A stretch of 64,000 nt of DNA from Paenibacillus sp. FSL H8-0079 (GCF_037991315.1 NZ_CP150300.1:5952001-6016000), one strand, 5' to 3'; shown: positions 46,395 through 58,952, counted from the stretch's first letter. Translations and numbers: made by a program. Notes: a model not told the origin generated them from the letters alone.

Positions 46395-47135
46395 TTATTT
46401 TTCCGGAAGATATCCTTGCGGGTTAACCGGCTGTCCGTCTTCGTACACTTCAAAGTGAAGGTGGTTGCCGAGCGTTTTACCCAATTCATTAACGCCAGCA
46501 GATGCAATCGCATCTCCCTGTTTCACTTCGTCGTCCTGTTTCACTTTGACGTCTGCCAAGCTTTGGTATACCGTCTTCAGGTTATCGCTGTGAGTGATTT
46601 CCACAACTTGACCTGTGAGCGGATTTTGTTCCACCCGTGTAACTTTACCGGCTAGCGCTGCTTTGACTTCAAACGTTTTGTTATCCCCACGTGCCAGATC
46701 CACACCTGTGTTCGGGATAAATGTATCATTGTACTGCACCATCGCCGCTTCATGTTCCTCGGTTGAAGCTTCGTTATCATAGAAAGGTTTCACTACCGAA
46801 ATTTCGGACGGTACCGCTACCGGCCATACAAAATTCTCCGACTTTGCAACAACTTCCACACTTTCTTCTTCTCCGCCTACCGCTGTTCCTTCTGTACCCG
46901 CCGATGCGCCTGTTTCTACTACCCCGCTAGCAGGGTCCGAGTTCAGCGTTTTGTCGCCTGTGCCCTGATAGACCCACACTAAGGTTAGTATAATGCCTGC
47001 TGCTGCGATGTAGGCTGCCGGGAAGACCCAGCGTTTGGACATTGCTCTTTTCCATGAAGAGGGCTGGCTAGCCGGTACTCCTTGAGTTGTTTTAGGAGTT
47101 TCTTCTTGGATTGTTTTTTTGTTTTGTTCATTCAT
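46395..47135 (-). CDS. spoIIQ: SpoIIQ, forespore engulfment and feeding-tube protein (degenerate LytM)
   Basis: 246 aa. One transmembrane helix (~38-56, WVFPAAYIAAAGIILTLVWV), an acidic linker and an M23/LytM domain at ~110-246. Forespore SpoIIQ binds SpoIIIAH across the septum. The LytM domain has IPNTGVDLARG where active M23 enzymes have His-x3-Asp, so the first zinc-ligand His is Asn, while HLHFEV is intact. As in Bacillus SpoIIQ, it is probably not a functional endopeptidase. ATG at 47135 with GAGGTGA upstream. A sigma-F promoter with a perfect -10 lies immediately upstream (47155-47182) and fixes this start. Confidence 0.93.
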   Translation of the reverse strand: MNEQNKKTIQEETPKTTQGVPASQPSSWKRAMSKRWVFPAAYIAAAGIILTLVWVYQGTGDKTLNSDPASGVVETGASAGTEGTAVGGEEESVEVVAKSENFVWPVAVPSEISVVKPFYDNEASTEEHEAAMVQYNDTFIPNTGVDLARGDNKTFEVKAALAGKVTRVEQNPLTGQVVEITHSDNLKTVYQSLADVKVKQDDEVKQGDAIASAGVNELGKTLGNHLHFEVYEDGQPVNPQGYLPEK

Positions 47136-47154
47136 GTTAATCACCTCAGTAACA

Positions 47155-47182
47155 AGTGTTACCGGGTGCAACTCTTTTATAC
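47155..47182 (-). promoter_or_regulatory. Sigma-F promoter of spoIIQ
   Basis: Minus strand: -35 GTATA at 47178-47182, 14-base spacer, -10 GGTAACACT at 47155-47163, which fits GGNNANAHT at every position. The start point near 47148 leaves a leader of only about 13 bases, with the ribosome site at its very 5' end. Confidence 0.75.
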
Positions 47183-47651
47183 ACGCGCGACTCTAATTAT
47201 TTTCACGGAGGTTTCAGAGAGTGCTATATATATTGGAGATGAGTGTTAGTGCGTGCGCCGCTTCGGGGCCAGAAAACCTTTCGACCGCTGGTTACTACCG
47301 GATTTCTTTCTATCACCTTCTTTAAAGGTGAAATCCGGTAGTAAAGGCAAGTTTATGCTTCCGATGCAGCTTTCTTTCAGAAAGCTTTTAGCTTTGTTTC
47401 TACAGGTCTTTTCTGTCCCCTACGCTCCCCATACGCTAGCACTCTCCCTATATATAGCCGAATCTAGAAACCTCCGGAATGGGTGGTTGGTAGAGAAGTC
47501 TCGGTTGGCTGTAGAAGCCGACCCTCCTATGGAGTAAGTTTATCGGGTGAGAGCGAAATGATATAGGATGTGACTGGATACCGGTCAACTAAGGCTTTCC
47601 TGACGTCCTCATGCGTCAAAGCATTTATCTATACATCCATATCCATCTCTC
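47183..47651. other. Intergenic region spoIID / spoIIQ with repeat copy C
   Basis: No gene supported. It contains hairpin repeat copy C (47278-47405) and otherwise unremarkable sequence between the spoIID stop and the spoIIQ promoter. No clear spoIID terminator. Confidence 0.5.
47278..47405. repeat. Dispersed hairpin repeat, copy C
   Basis: Perfect 15-bp arms ttactaccggatttc (47292-47306) and gaaatccggtagtaa (47330-47344), with an inner caccttt/aaaggtg pairing. A 37-base block at 47355-47391 follows, including gctttctttcagaaagc, identical but for one base to 61989-62025 in copy A. Confidence 0.85.
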
Positions 47652-48992
47652 CTACTTCGATGCCAGCATCTTGGATGCCTGTCCGAATGAGATACCGGTA
47701 TAGTAATGTTTGAGAATCTGGGTGGCGGTGTGTCCCTCCTGCGCCATGCCGTTTGCTCCCCATTGGCTCATACCCACACCATGGCCATACCCGTACGTTG
47801 TAATCTGGACCTCATCTCCCACAGCCTTCCAACTGAACTGGCTGGATCTTAATCCGAGCAGCTTGCGAACCTCAGGACCGTTGAATGTTTCACCTGCGAT
47901 CTGCATTTCCTTTATTCGATGCCCTTTGGTGGTAGATAATACTTCCATCCACGATCCATCCTTCTGAGCAGTAACCGGAATGGCATCCAAGTTCAGCTTC
48001 TGCAGAATCTCGTTACGCTTCATGGTGACCGTCTTCTCGAAGCCGGGTGCCAGGTTTTTATCCCAGGGACTGTCTACACTTTGCAGATATGGCACAGCAT
48101 TCCCCCACACATCCTCCGCATTCTCCGTATATCCATTACTTGTAGAGAAAAAGGAAGCTGTGATCGCTTTGCCCTGATATGTCATGACCGCATCTCGACT
48201 TTCGCGTACAGCCTGTTGCAGCTTCTCCCATTCCTTGGCCTTCCCCAGACGAGTCCATTCCGATTTCACCTGATCTGGCGGAATAAACACCTGATGGCTG
48301 ACCGTATCCGTCACATCGGCCGTACCCGATGGAACACCACTTGTATCACTCGCAGCGAGTCTTCGTACGATAAATGTGCGCGCTGCGATCGCCTGCGCCT
48401 TTAACGCCTCCAGTCTGAATTCCGCTGGCATCTCTGCTGCCACTACCCCGGTAACATAGTCTTCCAATGGCAGATTCATCGTTGTCCCCGTTGCAGACAG
48501 GTATACGCGCACTTGGGGTTCGGGGTAGGTAACAGGGACTGCTGGCGCAGGAGCTGGGGGTGGTGTACTGTTGGCATCTGCTCGAACAGGGGTTGGCTTA
48601 ACCGATTCGCTCTCCCGCGGCCATACCAGAATCACCGGGATCAGTAATGCCATTGCCAATAAGGCAGATACAGCGGCAGCCGGTTGCCATCTTGTGGGGT
48701 TACGTCCCCATCGACGTTTTCGTCCGAATGTCCGCATTCGACGACGCTTCACCCGGCGGAACTGGTCCAACTCAATAACAGGTATATGGACGTGCTCGGC
48801 TGTCTGTCTGTCTAGTTTATCTGTCGACATCTGCTCTGGGCTTGAACATTTTGCAGGCTGTGATGGGACAGCCCTCAGGTTCACTGGGGCAAGCTTGTCT
48901 TTTTCCACTCCAGTTACGATATTCCCCTCCGGCTCTTGCATACCCGGACGAGGGACAAGGGGTACCTTCACCTGTACACGAGCTTCTTTCAT
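47652..48992 (-). CDS. spoIID: SpoIID, lytic transglycosylase for engulfment
   Basis: 446 aa. Cleaves glycan strands at the engulfing membrane together with SpoIIM and SpoIIP. A long basic cytosolic N-terminus (~1-105) is followed by a single transmembrane helix (AAAVSALLAMALLIPVILVW), a Pro-rich linker and the SpoIID domain with the catalytic Glu in VAAEMPAEFRLEALKAQAIAART and the C-terminal YGYGHGVGMSQWGANGMAQEG. The N-terminal extension of about 100 residues is much longer than in Bacillus SpoIID. ATG at 48992 with GGAGGG ten bases upstream. Sits between murA and spoIIQ as in Bacillus. Confidence 0.94.
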   Translation of the reverse strand: MKEARVQVKVPLVPRPGMQEPEGNIVTGVEKDKLAPVNLRAVPSQPAKCSSPEQMSTDKLDRQTAEHVHIPVIELDQFRRVKRRRMRTFGRKRRWGRNPTRWQPAAAVSALLAMALLIPVILVWPRESESVKPTPVRADANSTPPPAPAPAVPVTYPEPQVRVYLSATGTTMNLPLEDYVTGVVAAEMPAEFRLEALKAQAIAARTFIVRRLAASDTSGVPSGTADVTDTVSHQVFIPPDQVKSEWTRLGKAKEWEKLQQAVRESRDAVMTYQGKAITASFFSTSNGYTENAEDVWGNAVPYLQSVDSPWDKNLAPGFEKTVTMKRNEILQKLNLDAIPVTAQKDGSWMEVLSTTKGHRIKEMQIAGETFNGPEVRKLLGLRSSQFSWKAVGDEVQITTYGYGHGVGMSQWGANGMAQEGHTATQILKHYYTGISFGQASKMLASK

Positions 48993-49333
48993 TCGAATAT
49001 AACCCTCCGTTGTCTATGGCCGGTTAAGTGCCGGTCGTGTTGTTCAAATCCATAGTTTAGGGTATGAGTTAGCTCGATCTGATAGAACCTGATTTAAGAG
49101 AAACGGGGCCCCATTCGTTCCGTTACATTTCCAGCTTTCTTATACTATGTACATCTTAAAAAGGTTGATCTATCGCTGAATACCGGTGTTTAACTGGATA
49201 CGAGGCCCTATATAGAGTACGCTCTTTCATTTGGTTCAGAATCGATACAGAATACGATGTTATGCTATACAAGTTAGGACCAGCTATTAATAGAATCAGG
49301 TATTAAACATCACGTTCGTCTTTTTGAAAATAA
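48993..49333. other. Intergenic region murA / spoIID
   Basis: No gene supported. It contains a probable sigma-E promoter for spoIID (49059-49087); the murA terminator at 49334-49366 follows to the right. Confidence 0.5.
49059..49087 (-). promoter_or_regulatory. Possible sigma-E promoter of spoIID
   Basis: Minus strand -10 CATACCCT at 49059-49066 (one mismatch to CATACAHT). The -35 region TTCTATCA is a weak match. spoIID is sigma-E dependent in Bacillus, so a promoter is expected here. Confidence 0.35.
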
Positions 49334-49366
49334 CACAAAAAAAGCCAAGCCGGTTGGCTTAGCTTT
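49334..49366 (-). terminator. murA terminator
   Basis: Minus-strand stem AAAGCTAAGCC / GGCTTGGCTTT (one wobble) around AACC, then TTTTGTGTT. About 95 bases behind the murA stop. Confidence 0.8.
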
Positions 49367-49459
49367 TCATCTTTTACAACATATGTCTATCGCATTTGTA
49401 ATCCACACAACCGTGTGACTCAATACTATAGAACAGGATCTGTTTAGTTCAATCCAGTG

Positions 49460-50809
49460 TTAAGCTAAAGTCGGTTGCACCTTAAACATCGGTACTTCTT
49501 TCTCCACTTTTTCACTAGGTGCTTTGGTTGCTTCCAGCTTAGGCTCATCAACCGAAATCCGATAGATGTCAGCGCCAAGTCCGTTAAGCTTCTCAGCGAG
49601 ATGTACATAGCCACGGTCGATGTGATGAACACCGCCCACTTCCGTTGTACCTTCAGCAACAAGACCCGCAATAATGAGTGCGGCACCCGCACGCAAATCG
49701 GTAGCCGTTACTTTGGCACCCTTCAGTTTGGCATTACCTGTGATGATGGACGAACGTCCTTCAACTTTGATCTCCGCATTCATCAATTGGAATTCATCCA
49801 CATGCATGAATCGGTTTTCAAAAACAGTCTCTGTCACGACACTTGTTCCTTCAGATGCCAGCAAGAGTGCCATCATCTGGGATTGCATATCGGTCGGGAA
49901 TCCTGGGTATGGTAATGTTTTCACGTCCACAGCCTTAAGAGGACGATCTGCGATTACACGCACGCCATTCTCATCCGGTTGAATCGTTACACCCATCTCT
50001 TCAAGCTTCGCAATAACGGAGCCCAGGTGATCAGAGATTGCACCTTCAATGTACACGTCACCACCAGAGATTGCAGCAGCAGCCATATACGTACCAGCTT
50101 CTACTCGATCCGGAATGACCGTGTGAGTAACGCCTGTCAGCTTCTCCACACCTTCGATGCGGATCACTCCAGTACCAGCACCACGTACAATGGCACCCAT
50201 TCCATTCAGGAAGTTGGCAAGATCCACAATTTCAGGTTCTTTTGCCGCATTCTCCAGAACAGTTACGCCTTCGGCCAATGTAGCAGCCATCATAATATTT
50301 TGAGTGGCACCTACGGAAGCCACATCCAGATAAATTTTCGCGCCACGTAACCGACCTTGGCTACGAGCTTCGATATAACCTTGGCCCAAGCTGATCTCTG
50401 CGCCCATGGCTTCAAAACCTTTCAAATGCTGATCAATAGGTCGTGTACCGATGGCACATCCACCAGGAAGTGAGATTCTTGTATGACCCATTCGCGTCAA
50501 CAAAGGCCCCATGACCAGGAAAGACGCCCGCATTTTACTTACCCATTCATACGGGGCTTCACAGGAAGTAAGTTTCTCCGCATTTACGGTAATCACTTCG
50601 TCCCGGTATGTAACTCCCGCTCCCAGCGATTCCAACACCTTGTTAATCGTCATCACATCGTCTAGAGGAGGCGCGTCAACAATAACGCTTTGTCCTTCTT
50701 CCCCTAAGAGAGAGGCAGCGATGATCGGAAGAACAGAATTTTTAGCGCCGCTAACTTTGACACTTCCGGTCAACCTTTTGCCACCGCGGACGATAAATTT
50801 GCTCATCAT
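49460..50809 (-). CDS. murA: UDP-N-acetylglucosamine 1-carboxyvinyltransferase MurA
   Basis: 449 aa. First committed step of peptidoglycan precursor synthesis: transfers enolpyruvate from PEP to UDP-GlcNAc. Signatures: GAKNSVLPI near the N-terminus (K23), fosfomycin-target Cys118 in [13 protein letters not shown], and the [13 protein letters not shown] region. Active-site Cys is present, so fosfomycin sensitivity at the enzyme level is expected. About 30 residues beyond the usual C-terminus ([20 protein letters not shown]...) are unusual and charged. The ribosome site GGAGGG fits the first of two adjacent ATGs. Position corresponds to murAA of Bacillus. Confidence 0.96.
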   Translation of the reverse strand: MMSKFIVRGGKRLTGSVKVSGAKNSVLPIIAASLLGEEGQSVIVDAPPLDDVMTINKVLESLGAGVTYRDEVITVNAEKLTSCEAPYEWVSKMRASFLVMGPLLTRMGHTRISLPGGCAIGTRPIDQHLKGFEAMGAEISLGQGYIEARSQGRLRGAKIYLDVASVGATQNIMMAATLAEGVTVLENAAKEPEIVDLANFLNGMGAIVRGAGTGVIRIEGVEKLTGVTHTVIPDRVEAGTYMAAAAISGGDVYIEGAISDHLGSVIAKLEEMGVTIQPDENGVRVIADRPLKAVDVKTLPYPGFPTDMQSQMMALLLASEGTSVVTETVFENRFMHVDEFQLMNAEIKVEGRSSIITGNAKLKGAKVTATDLRAGAALIIAGLVAEGTTEVGGVHHIDRGYVHLAEKLNGLGADIYRISVDEPKLEATKAPSEKVEKEVPMFKVQPTLA

Positions 50810-51327
50810 GGTTCCCTCCGCGCTTTTATTCCCTTTTCTTCATTCCGGAATACGTAAGCCCCACTGTGCTAGAAAGGACTGTTGCTGTGTATGGAATTTC
50901 GACATATTTTGGCATATTGCCACAGATGTCTGTTCAGAAAAGAATTAGTTTTTATAATCCATATCAATGATACCATGTGCCGTGCGTCTTGCTATTCAGC
51001 ATGTAAAATCAGTGTCTTACAAGCCAACAGAGCATCAGAACAGACAGAGTGGGATGGTTATTAGCCGGCATCAACCGGATATCCCGTTTATAACTACAAA
51101 ATAAGTGAACAATTGTGAATTCCCTAACTTCCATCATAACATTGTTGAATTGTACGATACAAGCATTTTTACATAAAACATCTCAAATTCATCCAATTTT
51201 ACGTCACATTTTTTTCTTAATTTCTTTACCGACAACTCATACTCTAATTGTTAACACAATTAATCGATGTTATTCGACAATGAGCTCCTTGAAGATCCTA
51301 ACAGATGATTAACCAACCATCTCAACA
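50810..51327. other. Long intergenic region ywzB / murA
   Basis: 518 bases without a supported gene. In Bacillus the ywmB gene lies here; I find no frame resembling it. Two TGTCGAA motifs (Spo0A-box-like) occur on the minus strand near 50900 and 51270. A TTGTAT-18-TATGAT pair near 51130 could be a promoter for murA. Confidence 0.5.
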
Positions 51328-51585
51328 TTAAAACAAATTCTTCAACATTTGGGTCCAAGACAAGTAGTCAATGACAAAGCCAGCAACGGCGTGCCCCAAA
51401 ATGATGGCGAGCAACAAATGTAACAGTCTTCCCTGTGCACCTCGTGGCTGTCTGATGATTAAATCCAGTTTGAGGTTCTGTAAAGCCCACCAAGACAATG
51501 CTATACATAACAGGGAGACGATAATTGAGACCAAGCCATTGGTGCTTAGCGCTTGGTTCACCTGATTCGTCAGATCAGTATCCAT
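51328..51585 (-). CDS. ywzB: DUF1146 small membrane protein (YwzB)
   Basis: 85 aa with two transmembrane helices (IIVSLLCIALSWWALQNL and LLHLLLAIILGHAVAGFVI) joined by a short basic loop, KLDLIIRQPRGAQGRLL, which is the DUF1146 signature. Conserved between atpC and murA in Bacillales; function unknown. ATG at 51585 with TGGAGGT nine bases upstream. A sigma-A promoter at 51810-51839 gives it a leader of about 220 bases. Confidence 0.88.
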   Translation of the reverse strand: MDTDLTNQVNQALSTNGLVSIIVSLLCIALSWWALQNLKLDLIIRQPRGAQGRLLHLLLAIILGHAVAGFVIDYLSWTQMLKNLF

Positions 51586-52146
51586 ATATTCATTACCTCC
51601 ACATTTGTTGCAGCGATCAGCATATCATATGCCCAACACCCATAACTTGTTAGCATAGGTATGTATTGAGGATAACATGCTGAGCGTACTGTCAGATTTA
51701 CTCCTGCCATGCAGGATTCTCCTGATGCCCAATAGGCGAGCAGCAACAATCCGGCTGTGCATGACTATGGAATCTACTACGCAGCTGCCTGCTTCTGCTG
51801 ACTCTATGGAATATAGGCTCTTTCATCATACATTGTCAATTACATTGATTTCCACTTCTAAAATATTTTAATTTTAAAATGCCGGGATTTTGTGACTAAA
51901 ACGACATAAAAGAGCGCTATTTCGATATCGATTCTGTCATTTCCTCGGAAATAATTTGAATTCCTTCTTGATAAAAATGGTTCTCTCAGTGGTAAATGCG
52001 CCCACTACTTTAGTCCTACATTCTATTCAAGTCCTCATAATCGGTGATTAATCTGCTTAATAAACTTCTGTTTAATGAAGGGATCACATGGAATTTGAGG
52101 CCTACTCTTTTACTATATTTGATAAAACAATTCTATTAAACAAACT
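51586..52146. other. Long intergenic region atpC / ywzB
   Basis: About 560 bases without a supported gene on either strand. It contains a good sigma-A promoter (51810-51839) for ywzB and, perhaps, downstream genes. The leader is unusually long for such a small gene, but I recognise no riboswitch. Confidence 0.5.
51810..51839 (-). promoter_or_regulatory. Sigma-A promoter upstream of ywzB
   Basis: Minus strand: perfect -35 TTGACA at 51834-51839, 18-base spacer, -10 TATATT at 51810-51815 (one mismatch). Confidence 0.65.
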
Positions 52147-52180
52147 CAAAAAAGCCCGGCAGACTAAGCCGCCAGGCTTT
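52147..52180 (-). terminator. ATP synthase operon terminator
   Basis: Minus-strand stem AAAGCCTGGCGG / CTGCCGGGCTTT (one mismatch) around CTTAGT, followed by six T. It stands 11 bases behind the atpC stop. Confidence 0.88.
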
Positions 52181-52190
52181 CAAGAATCGT

Positions 52191-52595
52191 TTATTTGCCA
52201 AATACATTAATCCGGTTAACCGCTTTTTGCAGTGCAATCTCTGCACGACGGTGATCAAAGTGGTCCTGATTGCTTTGGCTCTTCAGCCGGCGTTCTGCCC
52301 GCTCTTTCGCCGCACGCGCACGATCCACATCAATACTTTCCGGGAATTCAGCACTCTCTGCGAGTACAACAACCTTATCTCTACGTACTTCGATAAACCC
52401 GCCACCGATGGCAACTCGTTTATTTTCTTTTCCGTTATGAATATAGATTGGTGCAATCTGCAAAGGTGTAACCATAGGAATATGACCTGGCAGAATGCCC
52501 AGTTCCCCTTCAATACCACGAGCCGTGATCCGATCTACCTGTTCTGAATATACCAGACGCTCGGGTGTTACAATTTCCAACAAAAAGGTGCTCAA
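52191..52595 (-). CDS. atpC: F1 ATP synthase epsilon subunit
   Basis: 134 aa. Rotor subunit that couples F1 to the c-ring and can inhibit ATP hydrolysis. N-terminal beta-sandwich (FLLEIVTPERLVYSEQVDRITARGIEGELGILPGHIP) and C-terminal helical hairpin (ARAAKERAERRLK). I use the TTG at 52595, six bases behind GGAGGG; an in-frame ATG at 52601 lies too close to that site. Last gene of the atp operon, followed by its terminator. Confidence 0.93.
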   Translation of the reverse strand: MSTFLLEIVTPERLVYSEQVDRITARGIEGELGILPGHIPMVTPLQIAPIYIHNGKENKRVAIGGGFIEVRRDKVVVLAESAEFPESIDVDRARAAKERAERRLKSQSNQDHFDHRRAEIALQKAVNRINVFGK

Positions 52596-52655
52596 TTCCA
52601 TCCCTCCTGAAACTATCCGAAGGATAGCCCACATAAGGACAATCCTGGATTCAGA

Positions 52656-54074
<1,419 letters not shown>

Positions 54075-54152
54075 CTACAAGCCTGCTACTTTTGCAAAAA
54101 TAATGTCCGTTCGTTTATCTTTGCTCTGCAAGCCTTCATTAATAAATAACAA

Positions 54153-55022
54153 TTATCCTTGTGCTGCGTTAGCACCTGCCACAATTTCCGTAATCTCCTG
54201 CGTAATCGCCGCTTGACGGGCACGGTTATAGGTCAATGACAAGTCGTTAATGAGTTTAGATGCATTTTTGGTTGCATTACCCATTGCTGTCATTTTCGCG
54301 CCCAGCTCACTTGCCTTACCGTTCAGAAGCGCACCATAGATCAGCGTTTCCGCATAACGCGGAAGCAAAACCTCCAGTACAGCTTCAGCAGACGGCTCGT
54401 ACTCGTATGCAGCTTGTCCTTCCGCAGCAGTTACCTCAGGTGTTTCCATCGGAAGAAGTTTTTCTACCGTAGGAATCTGGGTCAACGCATTCACAAAGCG
54501 GTTATAACAAATGTACAATTCATCAAATTCAGCCAGTTCAAACCCACGAACTGCTTCGTGTGCAATGGATTTAATATCTGCAAATGAAGGCGAATCCGAC
54601 AGATCTGTTGTTGTGGATGCCATCGCCATTTCACGACGTCTGAAGTAATCGCGTCCTTTACGTCCAATGACGAACAATTCGTAGTCATTCGAGGAGTTAT
54701 GGCGCTCTTTGAGCGTCTGATTAACTTGACGCAAAACGTTCGCATTGTATCCACCCGCAAGACCACGGTCCGATGTAATGATCAGGTAAGCTGTCTTTTT
54801 AACAGGACGGCTCTCCAGCATCGGGTGTTTAATATCTTGTGCGCTAGAAGCAATACTCGCTACAACTTCTTTCAGTTTCTCCGAATATGGACGGGCTGCT
54901 TCCGCTTTTTCCTGCGCTTTACGCAGTTTTGCAGCAGCTACCATCTCCATTGCTTTGGTGATCTGCTTGGTGCTTTGTACGCTTTTAATTTGCCGCTTAA
55001 TTTCGCGCATGCCTTTTGCCAT
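54153..55022 (-). CDS. atpG: F1 ATP synthase gamma subunit
   Basis: 289 aa central-stalk subunit. N-terminal helix MAKGMREIKRQIKSVQSTKQITKAMEMVAAAKLRKAQ and C-terminal helix MTAMGNATKNASKLINDLSLTYNRARQAAITQEITEIVAGA form the rotating coiled coil; the middle has a Rossmann-like fold (LIITSDRGLAGGYNANV). The C-terminal signature is intact. Between atpA (129-base gap) and atpD. Confidence 0.97.
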   Translation of the reverse strand: MAKGMREIKRQIKSVQSTKQITKAMEMVAAAKLRKAQEKAEAARPYSEKLKEVVASIASSAQDIKHPMLESRPVKKTAYLIITSDRGLAGGYNANVLRQVNQTLKERHNSSNDYELFVIGRKGRDYFRRREMAMASTTTDLSDSPSFADIKSIAHEAVRGFELAEFDELYICYNRFVNALTQIPTVEKLLPMETPEVTAAEGQAAYEYEPSAEAVLEVLLPRYAETLIYGALLNGKASELGAKMTAMGNATKNASKLINDLSLTYNRARQAAITQEITEIVAGANAAQG

Positions 55023-55151
55023 GATTTCACCACCTCAAAACTTTGACGGAGTCAAAGTTACTTCGTAAGCATCATCTTTTTTGACTAAGTCAAAGTATTA
55101 CATGCAGACATGCGGAATCGAATAGACAACTCCGCAGCTGCAATCATTTAT

Positions 55152-56672
<1,521 letters not shown>

Positions 56673-56682
56673 TCACCCCAAT

Positions 56683-57231
56683 CTACTGTACTCGTCTGTT
56701 AAAAGACTGCTCAAGACGTTCGAGCTTGCCAGCCAAGCTGCCGTCATAGATCGTATCGCCAATGGCGACTTTCAATCCGCCCAGCAGAGTCGGATCAACA
56801 ATGTTCTCGATACGAATCTTTTTATTCACACGGCCACCGAATTCACGGGCTACCGCTTCTTTTTCTTCATCATTCAATGCATATGTCGAGTAGACGCGCG
56901 CATCAGCGAAGCCGAGCGACTCGCCTTGAATCTTCCGATAATCGTTCAGCAAATCTTCCAGTAATTCAACGCGTCCGCGTTCAATCAACAGCAAGACTGT
57001 ACGGATGACAGGCTCGGACACCTTGCCATCAAGGCTTGAATGAAGCACATTCTGCTTGGCTTCATCAGAGATATTAGGAGATATGATAAACTTCTGAATA
57101 TCAGAATCTCCAGTCAATGCACTGACAACTACGCGCAGTTCCTCTTCAACCTCAAGCACCTGTTGTTGTTGAAGAGCAACTTCGAACAATGCTTTCGCAT
57201 AACGCTTGGCAACTATCGTATCGCGGCTCAT
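56683..57231 (-). CDS. atpH: F1 ATP synthase delta subunit
   Basis: 182 aa peripheral-stalk subunit linking the b dimer to F1. N-terminal six-helix domain (AKRYAKALFEVALQQQQ) and the C-terminal family motif ENIVDPTLLGGLKVAIGDTIYDGSLAGKLERL. Its ATG overlaps the atpF stop (57228-57231), so translation is coupled. Confidence 0.96.
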   Translation of the reverse strand: MSRDTIVAKRYAKALFEVALQQQQVLEVEEELRVVVSALTGDSDIQKFIISPNISDEAKQNVLHSSLDGKVSEPVIRTVLLLIERGRVELLEDLLNDYRKIQGESLGFADARVYSTYALNDEEKEAVAREFGGRVNKKIRIENIVDPTLLGGLKVAIGDTIYDGSLAGKLERLEQSFNRRVQ

Positions 57232-57716
57232 TGTCGGCCTCCTACCTCATTGAGGTATTGGTTCACAAGTTCCTCTTGTGCAGGACCGTTCTCAACTTCT
57301 TTTTTAATCAATTTAGATGCAATCTGAACGGAAGCTGTACCCAGTTCGCTGCGAAGCGCTGCAACTGCTTTGTTCTTCTCGCTCTCAATTTCGCGTATTG
57401 CATCGGTTTTAAGACGATTTGCTTCCGCGTTAGCATCTGCGAGAAGAGCTTCAGCCTGTTTACCACCTGTTTGACGAGACTGCTCAATAATATCCTGAGC
57501 CTCTTGGCGCGCTTGCTCCAGAGCTTTCTTCTGTTCTTCAACATAAGTAACAGCCTGTTTACGAGTCTCAGCAGCCTCGTTCATCTCTGACATCACGAGT
57601 TCACGACGTTTTTCCATAATAGAGAACAAGGGTCCAAATGCGTAACGACTAAGCAACCAATATAGAATTGCAAATGCAACAATCGCGAGAAACGTGTTTT
57701 CCCATAAGAAACTCAA
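57228..57716 (-). CDS. atpF: Fo ATP synthase b subunit
   Basis: 162 aa peripheral-stalk subunit: one N-terminal membrane helix (FLAIVAFAILYWLLSRYAFGPL) and a long charged coiled coil (EMNEAAETRKQAVTYVEEQKKALEQAR...). I use the TTG at 57716, eight bases behind GGAAGGAG; the GTG at 57725 sits on top of that site. Overlaps atpH by four bases. Confidence 0.95.
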   Translation of the reverse strand: MSFLWENTFLAIVAFAILYWLLSRYAFGPLFSIMEKRRELVMSEMNEAAETRKQAVTYVEEQKKALEQARQEAQDIIEQSRQTGGKQAEALLADANAEANRLKTDAIREIESEKNKAVAALRSELGTASVQIASKLIKKEVENGPAQEELVNQYLNEVGGRQ

Positions 57717-57835
57717 TCTGTTCACTCCTTCCTGGAGGTATCCTTAAAACTTTATCCTTTTCAGGATGTTAGCTGTTAGCTAATAAAGAAGGCGCGGAGG
57801 GCTCAAGCCTTCCCCGCCATTCCATGGTTTATAAT

Positions 57836-58093
<258 letters not shown>

Positions 58094-58133
58094 TTATTGT
58101 TCAGCCTGACGAGAAATCCCGCAGGACTCAAAC

Positions 58134-58952
58134 TTAATGTTCTTCGTGTGTCTCGATCGTCTGTGAAATGTAAACCATCATCAAAATAACAAAAACAAAT
58201 GATTGAATGGCCCCGATAAAGATACTAAAGCCTTGCCACACCATTAACAACGGAATAGCTGCCAAGAAACCAGCCACTTTGAACGTTGTCAATTTTAGAA
58301 TCGTTGTAAGTAAGACTTCGCCTGCAAAGATATTTGCAAACAAACGCATTCCGTGTGTCACTAGTTTTGAGATGGTCTCAATAATATTGATCGGCACGAA
58401 AAACGGATACGGTTTGAAATAGTGCTTCAGATAACCGCGTGTGTTACGGAACAACCCTAGTCCATGAGCTACGAGGAACGCTACAAGAGCTAGTCCCATT
58501 GTAACGGACAAATCAGCTGTTGGCGATTTGAACCATGCAATCTCAATATGAGGATGAGCTTCTGGGTTTCTAGCGTGAGCCTCTTCATACGCTTCTACTG
58601 CTGTAACGATTGGCTTACCAAATGCCGTTGCCGCGTTGATATCCTTGACATCCGTCACCGCTTGGAATGGAAGGCCCAGCATGTTACCTAAGAAGATGAA
58701 CATAATCATCGTAAGCGCAAGAGATACGAAATGTTTTCCCTTTTTCAGATCCATCGTGCTTGAAATGATGTTTAGTACAAATTCAACAGCCCACTCCATA
58801 AAATTTTGCAGTTTGCCCGGATTCTCAACTGACAGATTCCGCGTAGCTACGATGGCGAAAATAAAAACAAGAGCACTGGTTACGATCAACATCAGCAAAA
58901 CGGACAAATCAAGATGAAAACCTCCGAGCATAATCACTGGAGCTTCATGCAT
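58134..58952 (-). CDS. atpB: Fo ATP synthase a subunit
   Basis: 272 aa, five to six membrane helices forming the ion half-channels. Conserved helix with essential Arg: SKLVTHGMRLFANIFAGEVLL. C-terminal helix SIFIGAIQSFVFVILMMVYISQTIE. Residues ~100-145 hold an insertion-like, Ala/Glu-rich loop (TAVEAYEEAHARNPEAHPHIEIAW). I prefer the ATG at 58952, about 11 bases behind AAGGGG, over the GTG at 58964 which overlaps it. Confidence 0.95.
   Translation of the reverse strand: MHEAPVIMLGGFHLDLSVLLMLIVTSALVFIFAIVATRNLSVENPGKLQNFMEWAVEFVLNIISSTMDLKKGKHFVSLALTMIMFIFLGNMLGLPFQAVTDVKDINAATAFGKPIVTAVEAYEEAHARNPEAHPHIEIAWFKSPTADLSVTMGLALVAFLVAHGLGLFRNTRGYLKHYFKPYPFFVPINIIETISKLVTHGMRLFANIFAGEVLLTTILKLTTFKVAGFLAAIPLLMVWQGFSIFIGAIQSFVFVILMMVYISQTIETHEEH

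Noticed and set aside
51115..51312. Plus-strand frame of 65 aa between murA and ywzB
   Set aside because: No ribosome site, AT-rich random composition and opposite to the direction of every other gene in the window.
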